A stretch of DNA of 5,533 nt from Oscillospiraceae bacterium (GCA_009784335.1 WRBX01000049.1:1-5533), one strand, 5' to 3'. Positions 1-4,818 are shown, counted from the first letter of the stretch. The notes: generated from the letters alone by a model not told the origin. Program-made: numbers and translations.

Positions 1-84
1 CACGCTCAGGCGCTCCGCCAACTGCCCTTGCGACAGTGATTTTGCCGTCCGCAATTGCCTCAATCTTTCTCCGAAGTCAACCAT
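1..84 (-). CDS. XRE-family HTH transcriptional regulator, N-terminal fragment (runs off the left edge)
   Basis: Reading leftward from the ATG at 84-82, the 28 visible codons give MVDFGERLRQLRTAKSLSQG followed by QLAERLSV. This is the first helix and the start of the helix-turn-helix of a Cro/C1 (XRE) type DNA-binding domain: the R-LR--R/K-SQ--LA--L pattern is diagnostic. A purine-rich ribosome binding site (AAAGAGG on the minus strand, about 92-98) supports the start. The rest of the gene lies outside the window, so I cannot say whether it has a ligand-binding or peptidase C-terminal domain. It is transcribed away from the gene at 218, and the shared 133-bp intergenic region holds two perfect inverted repeats. 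The layout suggests a repressor controlling itself and the divergent pair; that role is inferred. Confidence 0.85.
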   Translation of the reverse strand, partial: MVDFGERLRQLRTAKSLSQGQLAERLSV

Positions 85-103
85 CTCAAAACCTCTTTCT
101 ACT

Positions 104-125
104 ATTAGAATACTTTTATTCTAAT
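104..125. promoter_or_regulatory. Perfect inverted repeat, candidate operator O1 near the XRE gene
   Basis: ATTAGAATA (104-112) and TATTCTAAT (117-125) are exact reverse complements separated by 4 bp. The repeat lies 20-41 bp upstream of the regulator start codon, where its own promoter should be. XRE-type repressors commonly bind such dyads and autoregulate. The left arm read on the minus strand (TATTCT) could also serve as a -10, but I see no good -35 partner. Binding by the adjacent regulator is inferred. Confidence 0.6.
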
Positions 126-155
126 TTCCTTAGGTTGATTGAAAACTTTAAATAG

Positions 156-183
156 TTGACAAGATTATTTTTCCTGCTATACT
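156..183 (+). promoter_or_regulatory. Strong extended -10 sigma-A promoter for the 218-1318 operon
   Basis: A consensus -35 TTGACA (156-161) is followed after 16 bp by TATACT (178-183), with the extended -10 TG at 175-176. The predicted transcript start is near 190, leaving a short leader of about 28 nt that contains the AAGGAGG ribosome binding site at 203-209. Confidence 0.8.
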
Positions 184-192
184 AATAGTATA
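178..192. promoter_or_regulatory. Perfect inverted repeat overlapping the -10, candidate operator O2
   Basis: TATACTA (178-184) and TAGTATA (186-192) are exact reverse complements around one central base. The left arm is the -10 hexamer itself, so a protein bound here would block RNA polymerase. The half-site resembles that of the 104-125 dyad (TATACTAAT versus TATTCTAAT, 8 of 9 matching), although the arms are arranged in the opposite orientation. The likely ligand is the divergently encoded XRE protein; this is inferred. Confidence 0.6.
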
Positions 193-217
193 AGTAAAAA
201 TTAAGGAGGAGTTAATT

Positions 218-889
218 ATGATTATCGCAGCATGCATCAAAGTCGATGAACTAAAGTTTGTGGGGGAGAATTACGAGCAGATTAAAAACAGTATTGCTGA
301 AAGGAGGTATAATGGGCAGAAAGACGATCGCTATAACAAATTTATGGCGAATTCCCAAATGGGATACCTCAACGACAAAGGCGAATGGCTCAATATGAGA
401 TTAGCTTATATTGAAGCCAAAGAATGCAATCAAATTCTTAAGAAAAAGCTGACTGATTTTCTAATGGAAGATGAAAGAAATGAGCTGGAAGCGATTAGAA
501 AAAATCTTGATGAGCCATTTTCTTCATTTGATGAATTCTTGGAGCGCAAGCTTGAAATGGCTAATAAAAAATTGAGCCTAAAGAGAAAAGAGCTTGAAAT
601 GAAAGATGCACCAATTGAAGTGGTGAAGGAAGAATTGTCAAAAGTGTTGGAGAATTTGCCGGCCGAAGAAATGCTTGCATACAACACAAACGGGCGCTTT
701 AAATACCCAAGGTCGCTGGGCGCAGAAACTTTTGAGGAATCAATTGAGCGAAAAGCAATGGGCATCGGCACTGATAAAGAAATGCCATTTACGACATTAT
801 ACACAGACGACATTAAATTCTCGCCCGAGCAAATTGAGCAAGCCAAAAAATTTGAAGTCACGGCAAAAATTCAAAATCTAGGTAGATAA
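218..889 (+). CDS. Hypothetical protein, 223 aa, AT-rich accessory gene
   Basis: I cannot assign a function. The start is secure: a perfect AAGGAGG (203-209) sits 8 nt before the ATG and a strong promoter lies just upstream. The protein is soluble, highly charged and mostly helical, with no signal peptide or membrane segment. Residues 1 to about 80 (IIAACIKVDELKF-G at the start, then GYLNDKGEWLNMRLAYIEAKECNQI) have the spacing I remember from small phage or mobile-element proteins that carry an initial I-A-I-G strand pair and a 'GF-N--G-F--R--A---A---GQI' motif. That resemblance is from memory and unverified. Residues about 85-150 are a Glu/Lys-rich helix that probably forms a coiled coil; the C-terminal third contains no motif I know. 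It is followed after only 21 nt by the gene at 911, so the two are probably co-transcribed. AT-rich codons set it apart from the sporulation genes and suggest acquisition by transfer. Confidence 0.75.
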   Translation: MIIAACIKVDELKFVGENYEQIKNSIAERRYNGQKDDRYNKFMANSQMGYLNDKGEWLNMRLAYIEAKECNQILKKKLTDFLMEDERNELEAIRKNLDEPFSSFDEFLERKLEMANKKLSLKRKELEMKDAPIEVVKEELSKVLENLPAEEMLAYNTNGRFKYPRSLGAETFEESIERKAMGIGTDKEMPFTTLYTDDIKFSPEQIEQAKKFEVTAKIQNLGR

Positions 890-910
890 GTTGAAAGGAT
901 ATGAGTTAAA

Positions 911-1318
911 ATGAAAACCAATATTAATCAATTAAATGAATCAGAATATGAACTAGGGTATAAAGAGGTAGATGGGCTTAGAAAAATATATATCGAAGCT
1001 GTAAGTGAAGAAAAAATATCATTAAAGCTCATGAGACATGCTAAAGGCATCACCAATATGTATAATGAACCCGTAGCCCATTTTTTAAAATGCGGAACGC
1101 GACTTGTAGGTTTGGCCGATGGGGAAGGGCATATTGTTTGCCAACCGATTTATGATGATATCAGCGAACCAGATGAAAAGGGAAATCGCATATTCACTAC
1201 AATTAAGACTGAATCAAAAAATGCCATAGAAATACAAAAAAGCATTAGAGCCGAGATGCAAAGGCATAAACAAATTGGAACAAACGGCGAAATTGGAAGT
1301 GAAGTGCCGAAAATCTAA
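911..1318 (+). CDS. Hypothetical protein, 135 aa, second gene of the accessory pair
   Basis: I do not recognise this protein. It starts at ATG 911, 21 nt after the preceding stop. The ribosome binding site is modest (GAAAGGA, about 893-899, 12 nt away), so it may depend on coupling to the upstream gene. The sequence is hydrophilic with no membrane segment or signal peptide. Residues about 55-95 (AHFLKCGTRLVGLADGEGHI, then VCQPIYDDIS) look like a small beta-rich core; the C-terminal 40 residues are charged, Lys/Gln-rich and probably helical, ending in a flexible Gly/Glu tail. Codon use is AT-rich like its partner at 218. A terminator lies 27 nt after the stop, closing a two-gene operon. A toxin-antitoxin, immunity or phage accessory role would fit the context (two small co-transcribed genes beside a divergent XRE regulator), but nothing in the sequence shows any of these. 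Confidence 0.7.
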   Translation: MKTNINQLNESEYELGYKEVDGLRKIYIEAVSEEKISLKLMRHAKGITNMYNEPVAHFLKCGTRLVGLADGEGHIVCQPIYDDISEPDEKGNRIFTTIKTESKNAIEIQKSIRAEMQRHKQIGTNGEIGSEVPKI

Positions 1319-1345
1319 ATCCTGTATATTTCTTCAAATTTTAGC

Positions 1346-1373
1346 AAAAAATCACCCTAAGAGGTGATTTTTT
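1346..1373 (+). terminator. Intrinsic terminator closing the 218-1318 operon; overlaps the next gene's SD and start
   Basis: AAAAAATCACC (1346-1356) pairs perfectly with GGTGATTTTTT (1363-1373) around a 6-nt loop (1357-1362). The T-run gives the U-tract and the A-run makes the structure competent on either strand. The 3' arm contains AGGTGA, and the last two bases of the T-run are the first two bases of the TTG start at 1372. Confidence 0.85.
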
Positions 1374-1803
1374 GTTATCCATAATTTTCAGCATTATCGC
1401 CGGCGCCGCCATGAGCTTCCAAGGTGTAATCAACACGCGCCTCAGTGAAAAAATCGGGCTTTATGAGGCCAACGCCTTCGTGCAAGGCACCGCCTTCATC
1501 CTCTCGCTGCTCGCCCTTTGGCTCCTCGGCAGCGGCCATTTCAAAGGCATTCTCGATGTAAATAAAATCTATTGGCTCGGCGGCGCGCTTGCAATCGTCA
1601 TCACAATCACCGTTATGCTCGGAATCAAAGGGCTCAGCCCCACAATCGCAATCTCAATTATCCTCATCTCGCAAGTCCTCGTCGCCGCAATTATCGACGC
1701 TTTCGGCCTCCTCGGCACCGAAAAAGTCATCTTTCATTGGACCAAATTCATCGGTCTCCTCCTCATGATCGGCGGCGTTATCGTATTCAAATTGCGCTCC
1801 TAA
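1372..1803 (+). CDS. YdcZ/DUF606-type DMT superfamily membrane transporter, 143 aa
   Basis: This is a small, very hydrophobic protein with about five predicted membrane helices: residues ~2-22, 34-54, 66-86, 89-112 and 121-140. The N-terminal pattern IIAGAAMSFQGVINTRLSEK (residues 8-27), followed by A-F-G, is typical of the DMT_YdcZ (DUF606) family, whose members are about 140-150 residues. They are membrane transporters, usually of unknown substrate. The first helix extends back to the TTG at 1372, which has an AGGTGA Shine-Dalgarno at 1362-1367. The next start, ATG 1411, would delete half of that helix and lacks a good ribosome binding site, so TTG is preferred. The frame is closed by TAG at 1342-1344. 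Codons are G/C-ending, unlike the AT-rich genes on both sides, so this looks like a resident gene. No separate promoter is evident upstream. Confidence 0.82.
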   Translation: MLSIIFSIIAGAAMSFQGVINTRLSEKIGLYEANAFVQGTAFILSLLALWLLGSGHFKGILDVNKIYWLGGALAIVITITVMLGIKGLSPTIAISIILISQVLVAAIIDAFGLLGTEKVIFHWTKFIGLLLMIGGVIVFKLRS

Positions 1804-1821
1804 ATCCGATTTTCATTTTAA

Positions 1822-1850
1822 TTGACAAAGCAGAGAATATATGTTATTAT
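1822..1850 (+). promoter_or_regulatory. Extended -10 sigma-A promoter for the multi-HTH gene
   Basis: A consensus TTGACA (1822-1827) is followed after 17 bp by TATTAT (1845-1850), with the extended -10 TG at 1842-1843. The predicted transcript starts near 1857, about 16 nt before the ATG at 1873, leaving just enough room for the GGTGGGGAG ribosome binding site. This places the start codon downstream of 1857 and rules out the in-frame TTG at 1822, which is the -35 itself. Confidence 0.8.
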
Positions 1851-1872
1851 GCTTTCGAAGGTGGGGAGTAAT

Positions 1873-3513
1873 ATGGGGAGACCAATAAAACCATTAATGG
1901 AGCGAGTAGCAGATTTGCGCTACTATGGGCACAAAATCGAGAAAATCGCTGTTATAAAAGATATAACTCCGAAGGAAGTTAGAAAGCTTCTTTTGCAAGC
2001 TAAAGAAGCCGGTTATGAAACTCCAAAAAAGAAGTATATTAAGGAGCGACAAAGGCTGGGCGAGCTTTGCAATTATGAAATAATTGCAGAGATGTTTAAA
2101 GAAAAGAAGAAAAAACTAGAAGAAGGAATTAAAGATTTATCAAAGGAAAAAACGCTTGATGAATTAAAAAGTGAATTAGCCAAAGCTAAGCCTACCAAAA
2201 AAAAGTTGATAATGAATGAAATCGAAGAAACAGTAATAGCAATGGCAAAAAAAATCAGAAGCAATAAAAAAGTAATCGAAGAAATCACAAATGAGTTGGG
2301 GCTAACTAAAAAAAATGTTATTCATTCCCTAACTCTTGCAAGAAATCGAAATAAATTAGAAAAAGAACCAACGAAAATTTGGGAATTAGCATTGGTATTA
2401 TATAGCATATTGGGAAAAAGCAATCAGGAAATATCGAATATTCTGGATGTAGAAGAAAATTCGGTGCCCAGTTATGTAAGATTTGCACGCGAAAAAGGTA
2501 TGAATATATCAAACAATGTCCGATATACAGGTGAAAAGGCAAAACCGATAGAGCAAAGAGTAGCAGATCTTAATAACCTGGGATATAGATTAGAAACAAT
2601 TGCAAAAATGAAAAAAATAACAGCAGAAGAAGTCGAAAGGCTTTTGATTGTTGCGGAAAAAAATGGTTACACACCACGACATAACAAAAGAAATCCAAAA
2701 AAGCAAAAGCCGACGGTTGAAAAAGTTGCAACGCTATACAATGAAAAGAAAAAAAGATTATATCAGGGAGACTCGGAAACCATAGAAGCAATAGTTCAAA
2801 AAGTGAGAGAGAATAAAATAGTAATGGGTGAAATAGCAGAAGAAATAGCAATAGAAATGGGTATAAGAAAAAAACGAGCACAAGGTTTAATTTGTAAAGC
2901 GAGAAAAGCAGGTTTAATCGAAGCTACGGGAAGCGGGCCTGTAATATCAAGATTAGTTCGCGATTTAGATAAAAGAGGTTTCAGTTATACGCAGATATCT
3001 CAATCATTAGGTGTAAAAGCAACCTCCATACCCAGCTACTTAAAACATTTTGAGCGAGAAGAAAGAGCGCCGAGAAGGAAAAGGAAAAAAACAAAAGTAA
3101 ATCTCTCACCAAAACTCGATGGTAAAAGCGAACAGGTTATTGCATTAAGAGAAGAAGGATTCTCAGATAAAGCAATAGAAAGAATAGTGTTTCCACAACC
3201 TGAAAAAAGCAAACACAAGGAGAACAAAAAAGTTTTATTGCAACCGGAAGAATCAATTAGATGGAAAATAGCGTATGATTTGGATAAAAAAGGTGAAAGA
3301 TTTTCATTTGCAGATGATATACCTGTTGAAAAAATTGAGAGAAGGCTTTTGCTGCTTGAAAAAGGCGAAGTGCCTAATAAAGAAAAAACACCTCTATTAT
3401 ATTTTAGATACAATAAACTTATAGATAAAGGCGCATCTGAAGAAGAAGCCAGGAATGAAATAAACGACACAATTAGGTATATAAAAGATCAGTATTTAGC
3501 CAAGCATCATTAA
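1873..3513 (+). CDS. Lysine-rich protein of tandemly duplicated helix-turn-helix modules, 546 aa, unknown family
   Basis: I do not recognise the family. The start is ATG 1873, preceded by GGTGGGGAG (1860-1868). The protein contains a long internal duplication. Module A is at residues 4-48 and 224-266 (RVADLRYYGHKIEKIA and RVADLNNLGYRLETIA); a short 'EKKKKL' helix is at 67-85 and 281-299; module B is at 118-161 and 302-349; module C is at 169-209 and 357-396 (NQEISNILDVEENSVPSYVR and TQISQSLGVKATSIPSYLKH). Module C has the sigma-region-4/resolvase-like HTH pattern G-S--EI---L-V---SVPSY---A---G. Copy 1 has about 30 extra residues between the EKKKKL helix and B. A possible further HTH (418-443) and a degenerate third A (459-499) follow. 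It is strongly basic, has no membrane segment and shows no recombinase or nuclease signature. It probably binds DNA or RNA as a multi-HTH chain. Being AT-rich and monocistronic, it is likely an acquired gene. Confidence 0.8.
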   Translation: MGRPIKPLMERVADLRYYGHKIEKIAVIKDITPKEVRKLLLQAKEAGYETPKKKYIKERQRLGELCNYEIIAEMFKEKKKKLEEGIKDLSKEKTLDELKSELAKAKPTKKKLIMNEIEETVIAMAKKIRSNKKVIEEITNELGLTKKNVIHSLTLARNRNKLEKEPTKIWELALVLYSILGKSNQEISNILDVEENSVPSYVRFAREKGMNISNNVRYTGEKAKPIEQRVADLNNLGYRLETIAKMKKITAEEVERLLIVAEKNGYTPRHNKRNPKKQKPTVEKVATLYNEKKKRLYQGDSETIEAIVQKVRENKIVMGEIAEEIAIEMGIRKKRAQGLICKARKAGLIEATGSGPVISRLVRDLDKRGFSYTQISQSLGVKATSIPSYLKHFEREERAPRRKRKKTKVNLSPKLDGKSEQVIALREEGFSDKAIERIVFPQPEKSKHKENKKVLLQPEESIRWKIAYDLDKKGERFSFADDIPVEKIERRLLLLEKGEVPNKEKTPLLYFRYNKLIDKGASEEEARNEINDTIRYIKDQYLAKHH

Positions 3514-3541
3514 TAGTAAAGCAGCCTCGAAAACGAATTAT

Positions 3542-3573
3542 AAAAAACTTGCAAGAACAATTGCAGGTTTTTT
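3542..3573. terminator. Bidirectional intrinsic terminator between convergent genes
   Basis: AAAAAACTTGCAA (3542-3554) pairs with TTGCAGGTTTTTT (3561-3573) with one G-T wobble and a 6-nt loop. The T-run serves the plus-strand gene ending at 3513, and the A-run gives a U-tract for the minus-strand gene. The last base of the stem (3573) is also the last base of the stop codon of the minus-strand gene. Confidence 0.85.
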
Positions 3574-3746
3574 CATTTATCCCCCGCCAGCAAATTCTCG
3601 GCATAATCTTTTAAGCTCTCAAATGAATTCACATTGCTCGCCCGCGTCTCAATATGGTCGCGCACATACGACGGCAAGCGATAATAATATCGATGCGCCT
3701 CATCCTCGTTCCGAATCAATTCCACTAAATCATTGTATTTCTGCAT
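3573..3746 (-). CDS. Small conserved-type hypothetical protein, 57 aa
   Basis: Reading leftward from ATG (3746-3744) to TGA (3575-3573) gives a 57-residue soluble protein starting MQKYNDLVELIRNEDEAHRY and ending in NSFESLKDYAENLLAGDK. GAAAGG (3760-3755 on the minus strand) lies 8 nt before the start, and a terminator follows the stop. Its G/C-ending codons match those of the spoIIA genes, so it looks like a resident gene. The order is a helix, a 'YYRLPSYVRDHI' segment and a C-terminal helix. The pattern 'LP-YV---I--R--N-NSFESL-DYA-NL--GD' recalls short uncharacterised proteins common in Clostridia; this is from memory and no function is known to me. There is no HTH or membrane segment. A palindromic element sits just upstream and would be in its 5' leader if transcription starts beyond 3815. 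Confidence 0.75.
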   Translation of the reverse strand: MQKYNDLVELIRNEDEAHRYYYRLPSYVRDHIETRASNVNSFESLKDYAENLLAGDK

Positions 3747-3763
3747 AATTTTTTCCTTTCAAT

Positions 3764-3815
3764 GTAGGGGCGACCGTCCCAGTCGCCCACGGGCGATGGG
3801 GACCATCGCCCCTAC
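3764..3815. repeat. 52-bp REP-like palindrome with two nested hairpins
   Basis: The ends GTAGGGGCGA (3764-3773) and TCGCCCCTAC (3806-3815) are perfect inverted repeats. Inside, two separate hairpins can form: GGGCGAC/GTCGCCC (3768-3774 with 3782-3788) and GGGCGATGG/CCATCGCCC (3791-3799 with 3803-3811, 3-nt loop). The whole element could therefore extrude as one long stem or as a two-lobed structure. GC-rich 'TAGGGGCGA...TCGCCCCTA' palindromes are a familiar kind of dispersed intergenic repeat in Clostridia. It is much richer in GC than its flanks. Confidence 0.8.
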
Positions 3816-3870
3816 GATTATCATTCCCAAAACCACCAATTCCTAAACACTTCGAAGCACAGCATTCACC

Positions 3871-3898
3871 TGAATCCCGAATCCTGAACCCTAAATCC
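3871..3898. repeat. Four tandem heptanucleotides, consensus TGAATCC
   Basis: The units are TGAATCC (3871-3877), CGAATCC (3878-3884), TGAACCC (3885-3891) and TAAATCC (3892-3898), followed by a partial TGG. Phase is kept exactly at 7 nt. The array ends 5 nt before the first Spo0A box. It is a microsatellite-like array, different in sequence from the AGCATTT arrays around spoIIAB but with the same unit length. Confidence 0.75.
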
Positions 3899-3903
3899 TG
3901 GCA

Positions 3904-3920
3904 TGTCGAAAAATGTCGAA
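3904..3920 (+). promoter_or_regulatory. Two tandem Spo0A boxes (0A boxes) upstream of spoIIA
   Basis: TGTCGAA occurs at 3904-3910 and again at 3914-3920, both perfect matches to the Spo0A-box core, in the same orientation and exactly 10 bp apart. Spo0A binds such tandem sites as a dimer on one face of the helix, and spoIIA is a known Spo0A target. The boxes lie about 60-75 bp before the spoIIAA start codon, suitable for activation by phosphorylated Spo0A at the onset of sporulation. Confidence 0.85.
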
Positions 3921-3929
3921 TGATTTATC

Positions 3930-3959
3930 TTGAAACTGGGAAAACTTTCCAGTTAATAT
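3930..3959 (+). promoter_or_regulatory. Candidate spoIIA operon promoter with an embedded inverted repeat
   Basis: TTGAAA (3930-3935) and TAATAT (3954-3959) are 18 bp apart and resemble a sigma-A promoter, placed 9 bp downstream of the Spo0A boxes. An imperfect inverted repeat, AACTGGGAAA/CTTTCCAGTT (3934-3954), fills the spacer. In Bacillus spoIIA is read by sigma H, but I do not find a correctly spaced sigma-H promoter here. The predicted transcript start would lie almost on the ribosome binding site, so this assignment is tentative. Confidence 0.4.
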
Positions 3960-3977
3960 ATCTATGAGGTGAAAATC

Positions 3978-4289
3978 ATGGAACTCGAAAGAATGGGAGA
4001 TACCCTAACCATAAAAATAATCGGCGATTTAGATCATCATGTAACAAACGAAATCCGCAGCAAAATAGATGAAAATATTGATAGCCAGCCGCCCGCCAAA
4101 CTTATTTTCGATTTATCGCGCGTCGGTTTTATGGATAGCTCCGGCATCGGCATCATAATGGGCCGCTACAAAAAAGTCACAGCCTATGGCGGCACCGTCG
4201 CCTTCAGCGGCATCCACACCTGCATCGACAAACTTGTACAAATGTCCGGCCTTTTGCGCATTATTCCGGAAATAAAAGAAGCAATTTAA
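3978..4289 (+). CDS. spoIIAA: SpoIIAA, anti-sigma F factor antagonist (STAS domain), 103 aa
   Basis: SpoIIAA is the anti-anti-sigma factor of the sigma F switch. Unphosphorylated, it binds SpoIIAB and releases sigma F in the forespore; SpoIIAB inactivates it by phosphorylating a serine. The protein is a single STAS domain of normal family length. The signature FDLSRVGFMDSSGIGIIMGR lies at residues 44-63, and Ser55 corresponds to the phosphorylated Ser58 of Bacillus subtilis SpoIIAA. The later 'IDKLVQMSGLLRIIPE' segment is also typical. ATG 3978 is chosen as start because GAGGTG (3966-3971) is an ideal Shine-Dalgarno 6 nt before it; the in-frame GTG at 3969 is part of that site. It is the first gene of the operon, behind Spo0A boxes, with spoIIAB 100 nt downstream across a heptad hairpin. 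Confidence 0.95.
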   Translation: MELERMGDTLTIKIIGDLDHHVTNEIRSKIDENIDSQPPAKLIFDLSRVGFMDSSGIGIIMGRYKKVTAYGGTVAFSGIHTCIDKLVQMSGLLRIIPEIKEAI

Positions 4290-4290
4290 G

Positions 4291-4366
4291 AGCATCTAGC
4301 ATCTAGTGTTTAGTATTTAGCTATCGTATATGGAAAATAAATGCTAAATGCTAAATACTAAATGCT
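4291..4366. repeat. Inverted heptanucleotide arrays between spoIIAA and spoIIAB
   Basis: Four left units (AGCATCT, AGCATCT, AGTGTTT, AGTATTT; 4291-4318) face four right units (AAATGCT, AAATGCT, AAATACT, AAATGCT; 4339-4366). In RNA the arms can form a 28-position stem with 22 Watson-Crick pairs, 3 G-U pairs and 3 mismatches around a 20-nt loop (4319-4338). The array begins right after the spoIIAA stop and ends 9 nt before the spoIIAB ribosome binding site. No U-tract follows, so it is not a classical terminator, although it may attenuate transcription or stabilise the upstream message. Confidence 0.8.
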
Positions 4367-4389
4367 GTTTCAACTGAAAGGAGAAATCA

Positions 4390-4818
4390 ATGAACATAAC
4401 GAATCAAATTAGAATGGAAATACTAGGAATATCCAAAAACGAGGCATTCGCCCGCGCAGTTGTCGCCGGCTTCGTCTCCACCCTACCCCTCACCATCGAG
4501 CAGCTTTCGGATATCAAAACCGCCGTATCCGAAGCAGTCACCAACGGGATAGTGCATGGCTATGCCGATTCCGCCGGTTTCGTCACCCTCGAATGCACCC
4601 TCTTCGACGATAAACTCTTGGAAGTCGTTATCATCGACACCGGCCGCGGCATTTCCGACATAGAAAAAGCGCGTGAGCCGCTCTACACCACCCAGCCCGA
4701 GCTCGAGCGCAGCGGCATGGGCTTCACCGTAATGGAAACTTTCATGGATGAAGTCAGCGTGAATTCCGCCCAAAATAAAGGAACTAAGGTAACACTACGC
4801 AAGAAAATAAGCGTTTAG
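4390..4818 (+). CDS. spoIIAB: SpoIIAB, anti-sigma F factor and serine protein kinase, 142 aa
   Basis: SpoIIAB binds sigma F and keeps it inactive, and phosphorylates SpoIIAA using ATP. It belongs to the GHKL ATPase/kinase family and has its full usual length. The N box is at residues 41-58 (DIKTAVSEAVTNGIVHGY), with Glu48 as the likely catalytic base and Asn52 as the Mg-ATP ligand (Glu46 and Asn50 in B. subtilis). The G1 box is IIDTGRGI (81-88, Asp83), the ATP lid spans about 90-106, and the G2 box is RSGMGFTVMETFMD (107-120). KGTKVTLRK closes the fold. GAAAGGAG (4376-4383) lies 6 nt before the ATG. It is flanked on both sides by inverted heptad arrays, and its last codons AGC GTT plus the TAG stop lie within the first unit of the downstream array. 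Confidence 0.96.
   Translation: MNITNQIRMEILGISKNEAFARAVVAGFVSTLPLTIEQLSDIKTAVSEAVTNGIVHGYADSAGFVTLECTLFDDKLLEVVIIDTGRGISDIEKAREPLYTTQPELERSGMGFTVMETFMDEVSVNSAQNKGTKVTLRKKISV

Noticed and set aside
430..861. Minus-strand open frame of 143 codons
   Set aside because: It is a Ser/Phe-rich antisense shadow of the gene at 218-889, with no ribosome binding site.
218..1318. The gene pair as a classical toxin-antitoxin system
   Set aside because: Neither protein shows a known toxin fold or antitoxin DNA-binding motif, and a 223-residue first gene is larger than usual; the context alone is not enough.
1572..1871. Plus-strand Arg/His-rich open frame
   Set aside because: An out-of-frame reading of the transporter gene with biased composition, continuing through the next promoter.
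1822..1872. An extended N-terminus for the multi-HTH protein starting at TTG 1822
   Set aside because: The TTG is the first half of a consensus -35 (TTGACA), with the -10 at 1845-1850; translation cannot start upstream of the transcript start. ATG 1873 has its own ribosome binding site.
2073..3470. Minus-strand open frames at 2073-2288, 2318-2542, 2570-2881 and 3036-3470
   Set aside because: Low-complexity Phe/Leu/Ser-rich shadows of the lysine-rich plus-strand gene; none has a plausible start site.
3823..3844. Minus-strand sigma-H promoter for the small gene (AGGAATT at 3844-3838, GAAT at 3826-3823)
   Set aside because: Both elements are recognisable but only 11 bp separate them, about 3 bp short of the usual sigma-H spacing.
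3915..3923. GTCGAATGA as the -10 of a sigma-H promoter for spoIIA
   Set aside because: No AGGAWWT-like -35 lies at the right distance upstream, and the bases are better explained as the second Spo0A box.
3969..3977. GTG 3969 as the start of SpoIIAA
   Set aside because: This GTG is part of the GAGGTG Shine-Dalgarno sequence for ATG 3978, which also gives the normal SpoIIAA length.
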